A DNA stretch of 25,898 bases from a virus. Where the stretch lies: IMG/VR virus record IMGVR_UViG_3300032069_000048, positions 1 through 25,898 of that record, one strand, 5' to 3'. Positions 1-5,274 of the stretch are shown in pieces. The position numbers and the translations under genes were made by a program. Each line of letters starts with the position of its first letter. Within the stretch, counting starts at the first letter, position 1. Under the pieces are notes generated by a model. It did not search any database. It had not been told where the DNA came from and saw nothing but the letters and a program-made list of their open reading frames with translations.

Positions 1-125
1 TCTGAGTTAGGATAAGTATCACATGAACATTTATTCAAATCATATCTTCCATCCCGCTTAAAAATGTGATGATTTTCTCCATCACAGATAACTCTTGATC
101 CTGAAAATAAATATTTTACTTTCAT
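1..125 (-). CDS. Small hypothetical protein, C-terminus cut by window edge
   Basis: A leftward reading frame starts with ATG at 125 and stays open to base 1 (41 codons visible), so it continues outside the window. The start is preceded by a purine-rich ribosome site (AGGGAGGGATGAGAG). The visible peptide begins MKVKYLFSGSRV and is polar, with two cysteines near the cut (CSC) and a double histidine. It follows the 57-residue gene at 155-328 with a 29-base gap, so the three leftward genes probably form one transcript. I do not recognise a family. The coding call rests on the ribosome site, the open frame and the operon position. Confidence 0.55.
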   Translation of the reverse strand, partial: MKVKYLFSGSRVICDGENHHIFKRDGRYDLNKCSCDTYPNS

Positions 126-154
126 CTCTCATCCCTCCCTCTTAGTTTTTCCTT

Positions 155-328
155 TCATTTCAGTCTCTGAAATTGTAACGTGTTACTAAACTCTTCCAGA
201 GCCTTAAGTAAATGGCTATGGGCTATATCTATTTCATTGCTCCTCAACTCTGCTTTGCTCCAGTCGATCTTCTCGATCTCGACGTTGAGTTTATCTATCA
301 CTTTTTTTAGTTTGGCTGCCTCGTCCAT
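155..328 (-). CDS. Small coiled-coil hypothetical protein (57 aa)
   Basis: ATG at 328 is preceded by AGGAGAAGAAAG, a good ribosome site. The 57-residue product (MDEAAKLKKVIDKL at the N-terminus) is charged and heptad-like almost throughout, so a helical, probably dimeric coiled coil is likely. It overlaps the end of the zinc-ribbon gene (291-557) by 38 bases and lies upstream of the partial gene at 1-125, so the three are probably co-transcribed leftward. No catalytic motif is visible and I cannot name a function. Small helical proteins of this kind are common in phage accessory operons. Confidence 0.6.
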   Translation of the reverse strand: MDEAAKLKKVIDKLNVEIEKIDWSKAELRSNEIDIAHSHLLKALEEFSNTLQFQRLK

Positions 329-557
329 CTTTCTTCTCCTTTCCTTTTTTAGCTATAAACAAATATGGCCAAAACTCATCTGTAATTTCTTTTTTCCTTT
401 CTGTAGCCGCCTTTTTAGCTGAACATCCTGCGCAAAGACCCTCGTCGGTAAGACCTCCTACCTCACGGCAAGTTTGGCCGCAACAGGCGCACCGTGCGGG
501 ACCGCCACAATAGGGACATCTGGGATTATATGCCGATCCGATACGATCCTTTTTCAT
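291..557 (-). CDS. Small zinc-ribbon-like protein (88 aa)
   Basis: ATG at 557 follows GAAAGGAGAAAAAA, a strong ribosome site. The first half is cysteine-rich: CPYC, CACC, a further Cys, then CAGC, within residues 14-45. That is the spacing of one or two structural zinc-binding ribbons. The C-terminal 35 residues are Lys/Glu/Arg-rich and probably disordered or nucleic-acid binding. It is the first gene of the leftward set and sits about 25 bases downstream of a sigma-54-type promoter (592-608). Function is unknown; a nucleic-acid-binding or adaptor role is inference from the zinc ribbon only. Confidence 0.6.
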   Translation of the reverse strand: MKKDRIGSAYNPRCPYCGGPARCACCGQTCREVGGLTDEGLCAGCSAKKAATERKKEITDEFWPYLFIAKKGKEKKDGRGSQTKKSDR

Positions 558-591
558 TTTTTTCTCCTTTCTTTGTTTTTACTTCTTATAA

Positions 592-608
592 TGCAAGTGG
601 TGTGCCAA
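592..608 (-). promoter_or_regulatory. Sigma-54 (-24/-12) promoter candidate
   Basis: On the minus strand the sequence reads TTGGCACACCACTTGCA. This matches the sigma-54 consensus TGGCAC-N5-TTGCA with the invariant GG and GC exactly 10 bases apart. The predicted transcript start is near 581, giving a leader of about 24 bases with a ribosome site before the ATG at 557. A weaker sigma-70 reading overlaps it (TTGAGT at 614-609 and TATAAG at 590-585, spacer 18). Confidence 0.6.
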
Positions 609-666
609 ACTCAAAAAGAATTTATAACTTCATAATATTAATGATATTTTCTTGTTTTTTCTAACT

Positions 667-681
667 TTGTGAACTTGTGAA
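667..681. repeat. Tandem TTGTGAA heptamers upstream of sigma-54 promoter
   Basis: Two copies of TTGTGAA occur at 667-673 and 675-681, 8 bases apart in the same orientation. Relative to the predicted start near 581 they lie at about -86 to -100, the usual range for an enhancer-type activator site. They are short and could be chance. The rest of 558-764 is AT-rich with no reading frame I can support. Confidence 0.25.
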
Positions 682-764
682 AAGTGGTAAATAATTAACC
701 AAAAATAATATTTATTTTACAAAAATGTACAATTAAAAACATAACTATTTGATATTATTGATTT

Positions 765-1220
765 TCATTTATTAAATTTAGTGGTAGAAGATTTACCAGC
801 ATTTTTACTATAAAGAAATGATTCAGAATTTTGAATATGAATTAATTTTCTAAGATTATATTTTTTAATCCATCCTCTCATGGTCGCTCTGCTTAACCCC
901 AATTCTCTTGCGGCCTGAGAGATATTGCCATTTACCCTAATTAATGTTTCTTCAAGACTTTTTTTCTTTAAAAAATCTATCTTATTCATTTTATTTACCA
1001 AAATTATATTTGATGATTTTTTAAATGAACTTCCCTTTTTTCTATTGCAAATAGAATGGATTAATTGAAGATTTTCTATATTATGTGAGCCCCCATTAGA
1101 AAAAGGCATTATATGGTCTATTTCAGGTGGTGATATTTCACTAAATTCTTTCTTACATAATTGACATAAATCTCCATCTCTTTTTCTTAAAATATCAATA
1201 ATAGTGATTCTCCAGTTCAT
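765..1220 (-). CDS. HNH endonuclease with C-terminal Fis-type HTH (151 aa)
   Basis: The HNH nuclease domain spans residues 15-65: CQLC (19-22), the EIDH motif (33-36), Asn50 and a final Cys58 that completes the zinc site. Residues 89-125 form a Fis-family helix-turn-helix (GNISQAARELGLSRATM). It probably cuts DNA in a metal-dependent way, with the HTH giving site preference. I place the start at 1220, not at the upstream in-frame ATG 1256. The 1220 ATG has a perfect AAGGAGGT ribosome site at 9-base spacing, and the promoter -10 box (1262-1257) would put the transcript start downstream of 1256. It is probably a free-standing mobile endonuclease; a regulatory role through the Fis-like domain is possible. 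Confidence 0.8.
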   Translation of the reverse strand: MNWRITIIDILRKRDGDLCQLCKKEFSEISPPEIDHIMPFSNGGSHNIENLQLIHSICNRKKGSSFKKSSNIILVNKMNKIDFLKKKSLEETLIRVNGNISQAARELGLSRATMRGWIKKYNLRKLIHIQNSESFLYSKNAGKSSTTKFNK

Positions 1221-1256
1221 TTTATGATACCTCCTTATATGGTAATTTTTAGCCAT

Positions 1257-1285
1257 ATTATAATACTATGGTGGAAATTTGTCAA
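1257..1285 (-). promoter_or_regulatory. Consensus sigma-70 promoter for leftward HNH gene
   Basis: On the minus strand TTGACA (1285-1280) is followed by a 17-base spacer and TATAAT (1262-1257), a perfect match to the housekeeping consensus. Transcription should begin near 1250, 30 bases before the ATG at 1220 and just ahead of its AAGGAGGT ribosome site. Confidence 0.8.
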
Positions 1286-1350
1286 TAGTTTATTTTAAAA
1301 ATTTACCAGTCGATAACAAAACTGAACACAAAACAATTTCAAAAAAAGAC

Positions 1351-1380
1351 TTGACTTATCATAAAAATATAATTTATAAT
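1351..1380 (+). promoter_or_regulatory. Sigma-70 promoter for rightward HNH gene, leaderless geometry
   Basis: TTGACT (1351-1356), an 18-base spacer and TATAAT (1375-1380) stand 6 bases before ATG 1387. The predicted transcript start coincides with the A of the start codon and no ribosome site precedes it, so the mRNA is probably leaderless. Confidence 0.6.
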
Positions 1381-1386
1381 GATACT

Positions 1387-1998
1387 ATGAAAATTTGTAA
1401 AATAGAAAATTGTTTTAAAAAACATTATTGCAAGGGATTTTGCAAAAATCATTATATCAACTTTTATAGAACTGGAAATCCTTTGGGTAAAAGAAAAATC
1501 CAATCTTGTTCTTATGTTGGATGCCAAAAAAAACACGTTGCCAAAGGATTTTGCACTTTCCATTATCAACGATATATTCATAAACGCCCCCTTGATTTAC
1601 CACTTAATTATAGATTAACGGGGAAACTTGGAGGAGCTAAAGAGGGAAAAAATATTAATTGGAAAGGCGGAATTGCCGAATATCCTAATCACTATCAGAT
1701 GAAAAAAATTAGAAAGCAGAAATTAATTGAGGGAAATTATATCTGTCAACTTTGTGGGCAAAAAGCTAACGAAGTTCACCATATTGATAAAACAAAGACA
1801 AATCATAATTTAGATAATTTAATTATTCTTTGCCATAAATGCCATATGATAAATTTTCATAGACAGAAAAAACAAACGTCAAAATTCATTAGATTATATG
1901 GGAATACCGTCGAAGATATTAAAAAAATCCTAAATAAATCTTACTGGCAAGTATATTACCTACATAAAAAAGATTTATTAAAATCTCTTTTAGCTTGA
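1387..1998 (+). CDS. HNH endonuclease with two N-terminal zinc-knuckle repeats (203 aa)
   Basis: Residues 1-60 hold two related Cys/His modules (Cys4, 9, 15, 19, His22 and Cys41, 46, 56, His59), each ending in a GFC-x2-HY signature typical of zinc-binding elements in phage homing endonucleases. The HNH domain is at about 118-160: CQLC, then EVHHID, Asn residues, and a closing CHKCH. The C-terminus (about 170-200) is helical and HTH-like. I choose ATG 1387; an in-frame TTG at 1279 would add 36 residues but lies upstream of the best promoter. Expected activity is sequence-specific DNA cleavage supporting its own spread. Lys, Asn and Ile codons are more frequent than in neighbouring structural genes, in line with recent acquisition. 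Confidence 0.8.
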   Translation: MKICKIENCFKKHYCKGFCKNHYINFYRTGNPLGKRKIQSCSYVGCQKKHVAKGFCTFHYQRYIHKRPLDLPLNYRLTGKLGGAKEGKNINWKGGIAEYPNHYQMKKIRKQKLIEGNYICQLCGQKANEVHHIDKTKTNHNLDNLIILCHKCHMINFHRQKKQTSKFIRLYGNTVEDIKKILNKSYWQVYYLHKKDLLKSLLA

Positions 1999-2044
1999 CA
2001 AAAGAAAATGGATTTGATATAAGGGAAAATCATAGGTGGGAAGT

Positions 2045-2158
2045 GTGAAAACAGAAAAAACCCAAAAGGAAGCCCTGATTGAACAAGCCCTGAGAATGGG
2101 CCAGGTCTCACAGCCTGCCACCTGTTCGTCAGGGCTTTTCTTTTGGTATGAGGTTTAA
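2045..2158 (+). CDS. Possible 37-aa leader peptide upstream of replication gene
   Basis: A GTG at 2045 preceded by AGGTGGGA opens a 37-codon frame (VKTEKTQKEALIEQALRMGQ at its N-terminus) ending with TAA at 2156-2158, overlapping the first codons of the replication gene (ATG 2148). That gene has no ribosome site of its own, so translational coupling through this peptide is plausible. The frame runs across the hairpin at 2062-2146, so its translation would disrupt that structure. No family is recognised. It may not be a real gene. Confidence 0.3.
   Translation: MKTEKTQKEALIEQALRMGQVSQPATCSSGLFFWYEV
2062..2146 (+). terminator. Terminator/attenuator-like hairpin with two competing 5' arms
   Basis: TCAGGGCTT (2129-2137), followed by the T-rich TTCTTTT, can pair perfectly with either of two AAGCCCTGA copies (2070-2078 and 2085-2093). 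The first pairing can extend outward through CCAAAAG (2062-2068) with CTTTTGG (2140-2146). The shorter pairing encloses a nested CAGGT/ACCTG helix (2102-2106 and 2120-2124). The element sits between the HNH gene and the replication gene, where it could stop readthrough or attenuate replication-gene expression. Confidence 0.5.
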
Positions 2159-2903
2159 GACGGCTAACCCGCAAATTGAAGATGGACATGTTGACCTTGC
2201 AAATGATATTGTAGAGGCGCTTGCAAGAACCAGATTATCAGGTCAAGAAATGCAATGCCTATGGGTTATCATTCGCAAGACCTATGGATGGCACAAAAAA
2301 GAAGATAAGATAGCGTTATCACAGTTTAGTTTAATGACAGGGATGCCGAGGTCTTTAGTGTGTAGAGTTCTTAAAAAACTGTTACACAAAAGGTTAATAG
2401 CTGTTGCACAAAATGATAACAGTCAGATCAATTCATATAGATTTAACAAGGATTTTGAGAAATGGCAACCGTTGCACAAAAAGATAACCCTGTTGCACAA
2501 AAGTGACATGACTGTTACACAAATTGATAATGACTGTTACACAAAAGGTGACATACAAAAGAAACTATTACAAAAGAAACTATTACAAAAGAAAGAATAT
2601 AGCTCGAATTTCCTTTCCTTCTGGAATTCATACCCCAAAAAAGTAGGTAAACTCAATACCTTTAAACAATGGAAAAAACTTAAACCCGACCTTGAGATCC
2701 TACTCAAAGCTCTCAATGCACAAAAACAAGAAAAGGAAAACCTAATCAATGAAAATAAGTTCTGCCCTGAATGGCCAGATCCGGAAAGATGGATTAAAAA
2801 TAAACGCTGGGAAGATGAAATATTAGAACCAATGCCAACTGATGAAACAGACCGAATAATCTACGAAATGAAGAAAGAGAGGGAAAACAATGAATATTCT
2901 TAA
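2148..2903 (+). CDS. Phage replication initiator, O-protein type (251 aa)
   Basis: The N-terminal ~110 residues match the phage replication protein O family. They start with NPQIEDGHVDLANDIVEAL, then ARTRLSGQEMQCLWVIIRKT, and a winged-helix segment (about 55-85) that in lambda O binds the origin iterons. A low-complexity linker (about 125-155) is encoded by the origin repeats themselves. The C-terminal part (about 155-235) resembles helicase-loader-recruiting tails of phage initiators: FWNSYPKK near 162-169 and a PDPERWIKNKRWEDE motif near the end. It should bind the internal origin (2379-2590) and recruit host helicase. No helicase gene or separate loader is seen nearby. The start has no ribosome site, suggesting coupling to the upstream leader frame. 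Confidence 0.85.
   Translation: MRFKTANPQIEDGHVDLANDIVEALARTRLSGQEMQCLWVIIRKTYGWHKKEDKIALSQFSLMTGMPRSLVCRVLKKLLHKRLIAVAQNDNSQINSYRFNKDFEKWQPLHKKITLLHKSDMTVTQIDNDCYTKGDIQKKLLQKKLLQKKEYSSNFLSFWNSYPKKVGKLNTFKQWKKLKPDLEILLKALNAQKQEKENLINENKFCPEWPDPERWIKNKRWEDEILEPMPTDETDRIIYEMKKERENNEYS
2379..2590 (+). other. Replication origin: phased iterons plus AT-rich repeats inside initiator gene
   Basis: Six 13-base iterons with consensus CTGTTRCACAAAA start at 2379, 2401, 2469, 2490, 2512 and 2534. The intervals are 22, 68, 21, 22 and 22 bases, so four run in phase at two helical turns. They are followed by a tandem 15-mer (GAAACTATTACAAAA) at 2561-2575 and 2576-2590 in an A-rich, strand-asymmetric stretch that could be the unwinding element. 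This is the architecture of the lambda origin, which also lies within its O gene. The iteron core TGTTRCACA differs from the DnaA box TTATNCACA at only two positions. Confidence 0.75.
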
Positions 2904-3210
2904 CCCATCTAAAAATTATATTGATTACCGATGTGCAGTTCACAGGAAGGAAGGAGATGATTTAGAAAAAGCAAAAAAGAAATTCTATAAAACTTTTAAC
3001 TGCGAAGAAGAGATAAACCAGTGTTTTAATCGGCTATATGAACAAAGAAACAACATGACTTTACCTATTGAAAAGATTGAAATCCGAGAAGGAGACGGTA
3101 AAAAACATGGGAATGTAATAGCAATGATGATTTATGATATTGAATACTGGAGAGAGAATAAAGAAATTAAAAAAAGAAAAATATACATACCAACCTATGG
3201 CCCATTCTAA
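2890..3210 (+). CDS. Hypothetical early protein (106 aa)
   Basis: ATG 2890 overlaps the end of the replication gene by 14 bases and is preceded by GAGAGGGA, so it is translationally coupled. The product starts MNILNPSKNYIDYRC and is rich in Lys, Glu, Tyr and Ile. A helical N-terminal half (about residues 22-55) is followed by alternating hydrophobic strands (IEKIEIREGD and VIAMMIYDIEYW) that suggest a small alpha/beta fold. There is no membrane segment and no catalytic motif. It lies between the replication initiator and the RAMP-like gene and may belong to either functional unit. Function unknown. Confidence 0.6.
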   Translation: MNILNPSKNYIDYRCAVHRKEGDDLEKAKKKFYKTFNCEEEINQCFNRLYEQRNNMTLPIEKIEIREGDGKKHGNVIAMMIYDIEYWRENKEIKKRKIYIPTYGPF

Positions 3211-3448
3211 ATTAATAATTATCAATCCAGGATCAGAATATTCTGTTTCTGTAGGGGGCCAAAGCCGAATCATTAGAACTTTTTACGAAGGCGATAATTT
3301 CATTCTCCGATATTTCAAGGATGATAATGCGCGCATTGAATTTTTAGGTGAAGAAATTTTTGACAAAGATGGATTCAAGGTATATGATTCCTATATTGAA
3401 AATAATGGTTTATGGCCAAAAGGGTATGAAAAAAGGTTTCTAAAATAA
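3197..3448 (+). CDS. Hypothetical small beta-rich protein (83 aa)
   Basis: I start at ATG 3197 (MAHSKLIIINPGSEYSVSVG), which overlaps the previous gene by 14 bases. The longer frame from 3134 would overlap it by 77 bases and adds only a low-complexity Lys-rich tail. Alternating hydrophobic and polar residues with turns predict an all-beta domain. No ribosome site is obvious, so translation is probably coupled. It ends 28 bases before the RAMP-like gene. No family is recognised. Confidence 0.55.
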   Translation: MAHSKLIIINPGSEYSVSVGGQSRIIRTFYEGDNFILRYFKDDNARIEFLGEEIFDKDGFKVYDSYIENNGLWPKGYEKRFLK

Positions 3449-3476
3449 ATTAAGAAAGATGAAAGGAGAAAAAATT

Positions 3477-4103
3477 ATGTGGAAAACAGCAAAAATCACG
3501 ATTAGTTTTATTGGGAGATTATGTGGAAGTGTTCCCTTAAAAAAGGAAATTGTTGATGCCTGGTTAACTGCACGAATGCCAAAAGAAAAACCAGAAGAAG
3601 GAAGATCCCTCGAAGAAATTAAAAACGAAGTATTAGAAAGTATTCAAGAAACCGAAGAAAAAGTGACATTAGGTTTTCAAAATAATAAAAATGGTTTAAT
3701 CGTTCGAGGAGGCTGTTGGAAAGCTCATCTAAAGGATTGTGCCAACGAGATAAAAAAATCCATTAAACCGGAGATAAAAGCAATGAGATCAAAAGTAGCA
3801 AATAAAATTTATGTTGATGAATATTTTGTCCATCTCAAGAGAAATGGGAAAGATATTTCTCAATCTGATGGGACTTTTGACCAACCTGTTCATGTGATGA
3901 CTCCTCTCGGCCCTCGCAATGCTTTAAAGACAATTCAATATGTCGAAAAAGCAATTGTAACTTTTCATTTGAAACTTCTGGAGGATAAAGAGATCACACC
4001 TGAAATTGTTCAACAGATTTTTGAATATGGAAAGATTCATGGATTTGGTGGTGAGCGTGGCATGGGAGAAGGCCGATATGAATTTGAGATTGAATGGCAA
4101 TAA
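3477..4103 (+). CDS. RAMP/Cas7-like phage protein of unknown function (208 aa)
   Basis: ATG 3477 has AAAGGAG at ideal spacing, so I prefer it to the in-frame ATG 3459, which lies upstream of that site. The protein opens with a beta strand and Gly turn (KITISFIGRLCGSVPLKK). A charged helical segment follows, then GLIVRGGCWKAHLKDCANEI (residues ~78-97), resembling the 'G-x-x-x-K-x-x-L-R-x-A' turn-helix of Cas7/RAMP proteins. A conserved-looking HVMTPLGPRNALK follows around residue 140. The C-terminal glycine-rich loop and strand (GFGGERGMGEGRYEFEIEW, ~188-206) resembles the RAMP signature G-rich loop. Such folds bind RNA in CRISPR effectors. Assignment to the superfamily is by eye and needs a structure search. 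The gene is followed after five bases by the ordered array at 4108-4444, which strongly suggests a functional link. Confidence 0.5.
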   Translation: MWKTAKITISFIGRLCGSVPLKKEIVDAWLTARMPKEKPEEGRSLEEIKNEVLESIQETEEKVTLGFQNNKNGLIVRGGCWKAHLKDCANEIKKSIKPEIKAMRSKVANKIYVDEYFVHLKRNGKDISQSDGTFDQPVHVMTPLGPRNALKTIQYVEKAIVTFHLKLLEDKEITPEIVQQIFEYGKIHGFGGERGMGEGRYEFEIEWQ

Positions 4104-4107
4104 AAAT

Positions 4108-4444
4108 GAGAAGTGCTTTGCTTTGAAATGGTCTGCGGTGCCTTCGGGGAGTGGTTTGGATTGGCATGCTTTGTTGTGATCTGCCTTCGAGATGTGAATT
4201 GCGTTGCTATGAGATGGAATGCCTTCGAGAGTTGAAATGACTTGCCATGTTCTGCCTTGGATTGCCTTCGAGTAATGAAGTGGCTTGATTTGAGTTGAGA
4301 TGTCTTCGAGAATTGGTCTGGAGTGGAATGTAATGCCTTCGAGAAGTGACATGGTTTGGACTGCATTGTTGTGGGATGCCTTCGAGGGCTGAAGTGCGGT
4401 GCGGTGCTTTCGAGGAATGGAGTGACGTGGCGTGGGTTGTACTG
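4108..4444 (+). repeat. Phased NNNTG pentamer array with CCTTCGAG separators (novel array)
   Basis: Nine spacers consist of exact multiples of the pentamer NNNTG, with 6, 7, 6, 7, 6, 5, 7, 4 and 6 copies. They lie at 4111-4140, 4149-4183, 4192-4221, 4230-4264, 4273-4302, 4311-4335, 4344-4378, 4387-4406 and 4415-4444. Eight separators start at 4141, 4184, 4222, 4265, 4303, 4336, 4379 and 4407. Five are CCTTCGAG; the others are CCTTCGGG (4141), TCTTCGAG (4303) and CTTTCGAG (4407). A half-separator GAG (4108-4110) opens the array. All 54 TG dinucleotides are intact, while the triplets show no repeated pattern. It is not protein coding: the 5-base period is incompatible with codons, and antisense frames through it are by-products. 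It lies between the RAMP-like gene and the gpZ-like gene in an apparent operon, so it is probably transcribed rightward. Function unknown; a guide-RNA array is my leading inference. Confidence 0.85.
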
Positions 4445-4481
4445 AAATTTAATTAAACAAGATTAAAAAGGAGAAGATAAA

Positions 4482-5057
4482 ATGTTTAGAATGTCAGCAG
4501 AATTTAATAAGGCAGATATCGAAGCTCTAAAGCAAACCTATTCGGGTGACCTGATAAGAAAGGCAATTCGTTCTGCTCTTGATAAGACAGGGACATGGGG
4601 AAAAAATTATCTTGCTAATGATGTCTCATCTAACTACAACCTGACCGCATCAAGAGTAAAGAAAGCAATTAATGTTAAACGAACTACACAGACGAAGATG
4701 GAGACATCCCTTACCATATCTGGGAAAGGTCTCTCTATTCTTGATGATTTTAGAGCAATACAAGATTCTGTTGGAATAAAGGCCAATGTTAGTAGGACTA
4801 AAATATTTAGCGTTCCTCATGCTTTCATTAATGTAGCAAGAGGAGCAGGCAAGAAGGTGATTATGTTGCGTAAAGGAAGACAAAGATATCCAACAACAGG
4901 CAAGCCAGGACGAGGGCCGAGTGTTGCGATACTTGCGAATCGGGTGGTCCATAGAGAAAAGATGGATAGTGATTTAACGAACCATCTCTATCAAGAGATG
5001 GAAGCACAGATCACGAAGCGGACAATGGGAGTGGGAGGGACACCATTGATTGAATAA
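4482..5057 (+). CDS. Prophage minor tail protein Z-like (191 aa)
   Basis: The start ATG follows AAAAAGGAGAAGATAAA. The N-terminal pattern (IRKAIRSALDKTGTWGKN, then LTASRVKKAINVKR) resembles the lambda GpZ minor-tail family, in which an N-terminal helix pair precedes beta segments. The C-terminal half carries FSVPHAFINVARGAGKKV and a basic turn (RKGRQRYPTTGKPGRGPS), also typical. Lambda gpZ acts at tail completion or head-tail joining. Here the gene lies before the terminase genes, about 10 kb from the head-tail joining genes and next to the array, an unusual place. Moderate confidence, since recognition is by pattern only. Confidence 0.55.
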   Translation: MFRMSAEFNKADIEALKQTYSGDLIRKAIRSALDKTGTWGKNYLANDVSSNYNLTASRVKKAINVKRTTQTKMETSLTISGKGLSILDDFRAIQDSVGIKANVSRTKIFSVPHAFINVARGAGKKVIMLRKGRQRYPTTGKPGRGPSVAILANRVVHREKMDSDLTNHLYQEMEAQITKRTMGVGGTPLIE

Positions 5058-5171
5058 TAATTTATAGGTTCTTTCTGGTTATGGTTTGGTTGAGGCGCTC
5101 AAGCCCATAATTTTATTTTATAGTTGGACTTTTTTTAGGGGTTTTCAATTCATTGATTTAAAAGGAGAACA

Positions 5172-5249
5172 TTGAAACAAATTCAGATTCGATGTAAGGG
5201 CACCTCAATCATCCCCCTTCAATCCCTTTCTTACACTGAGAGGAGATGA
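5172..5249 (+). pseudogene. Short ORF (25 codons) with good ribosome site, possible truncated gene 5' end
   Basis: TTG 5172 follows AAAAGGAG at ideal spacing and opens a 25-codon frame ending in TGA at 5247-5249. The +1 frame then continues open to 5487. Its last codons are AGG AGA TGA, with an internal Shine-Dalgarno-like GAGAGGAG. It may be the true beginning of the next frame, separated by a frameshift, or the remnant of an unrelated gene. Confidence 0.3.
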
Positions 5250-5274
5250 AAGGGCTTCAAAATTATTATATCAT

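Noticed and set aside
2045-2158. Leader frame as a confident gene
   Set aside because: It is short, overlaps a hairpin and has no recognised family, so it is listed only at low confidence.
2379-2546. Iterons as true DnaA boxes
   Set aside because: Each differs from TTATNCACA at two positions (TGTTRCACA). Regular 21-22-base phasing fits initiator iterons better.
3924-4366. Two leftward open frames (142 and 109 codons) across the array
   Set aside because: They have no ribosome sites and overlap both the RAMP-like gene and the array. Their length comes from the periodic TG pattern, which keeps stop codons out of some frames.
4108-4444. Array as CRISPR or another known interspaced-guide array
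   Set aside because: The repeat is only 8 bases, spacers have internal 5-base phase, lengths change in steps of five, and no cas, Nop-domain or reverse-transcriptase gene is present.
4108-4444. Array as packaging (cos/pac) site
   Set aside because: It lies about 1 kb from the small terminase gene, and freely varying triplets do not fit a fixed protein-binding site. It cannot be fully excluded.
5092-5140. Late promoter in the gap before the small terminase
   Set aside because: AT-rich hexamers exist but no pair has acceptable spacing and quality.
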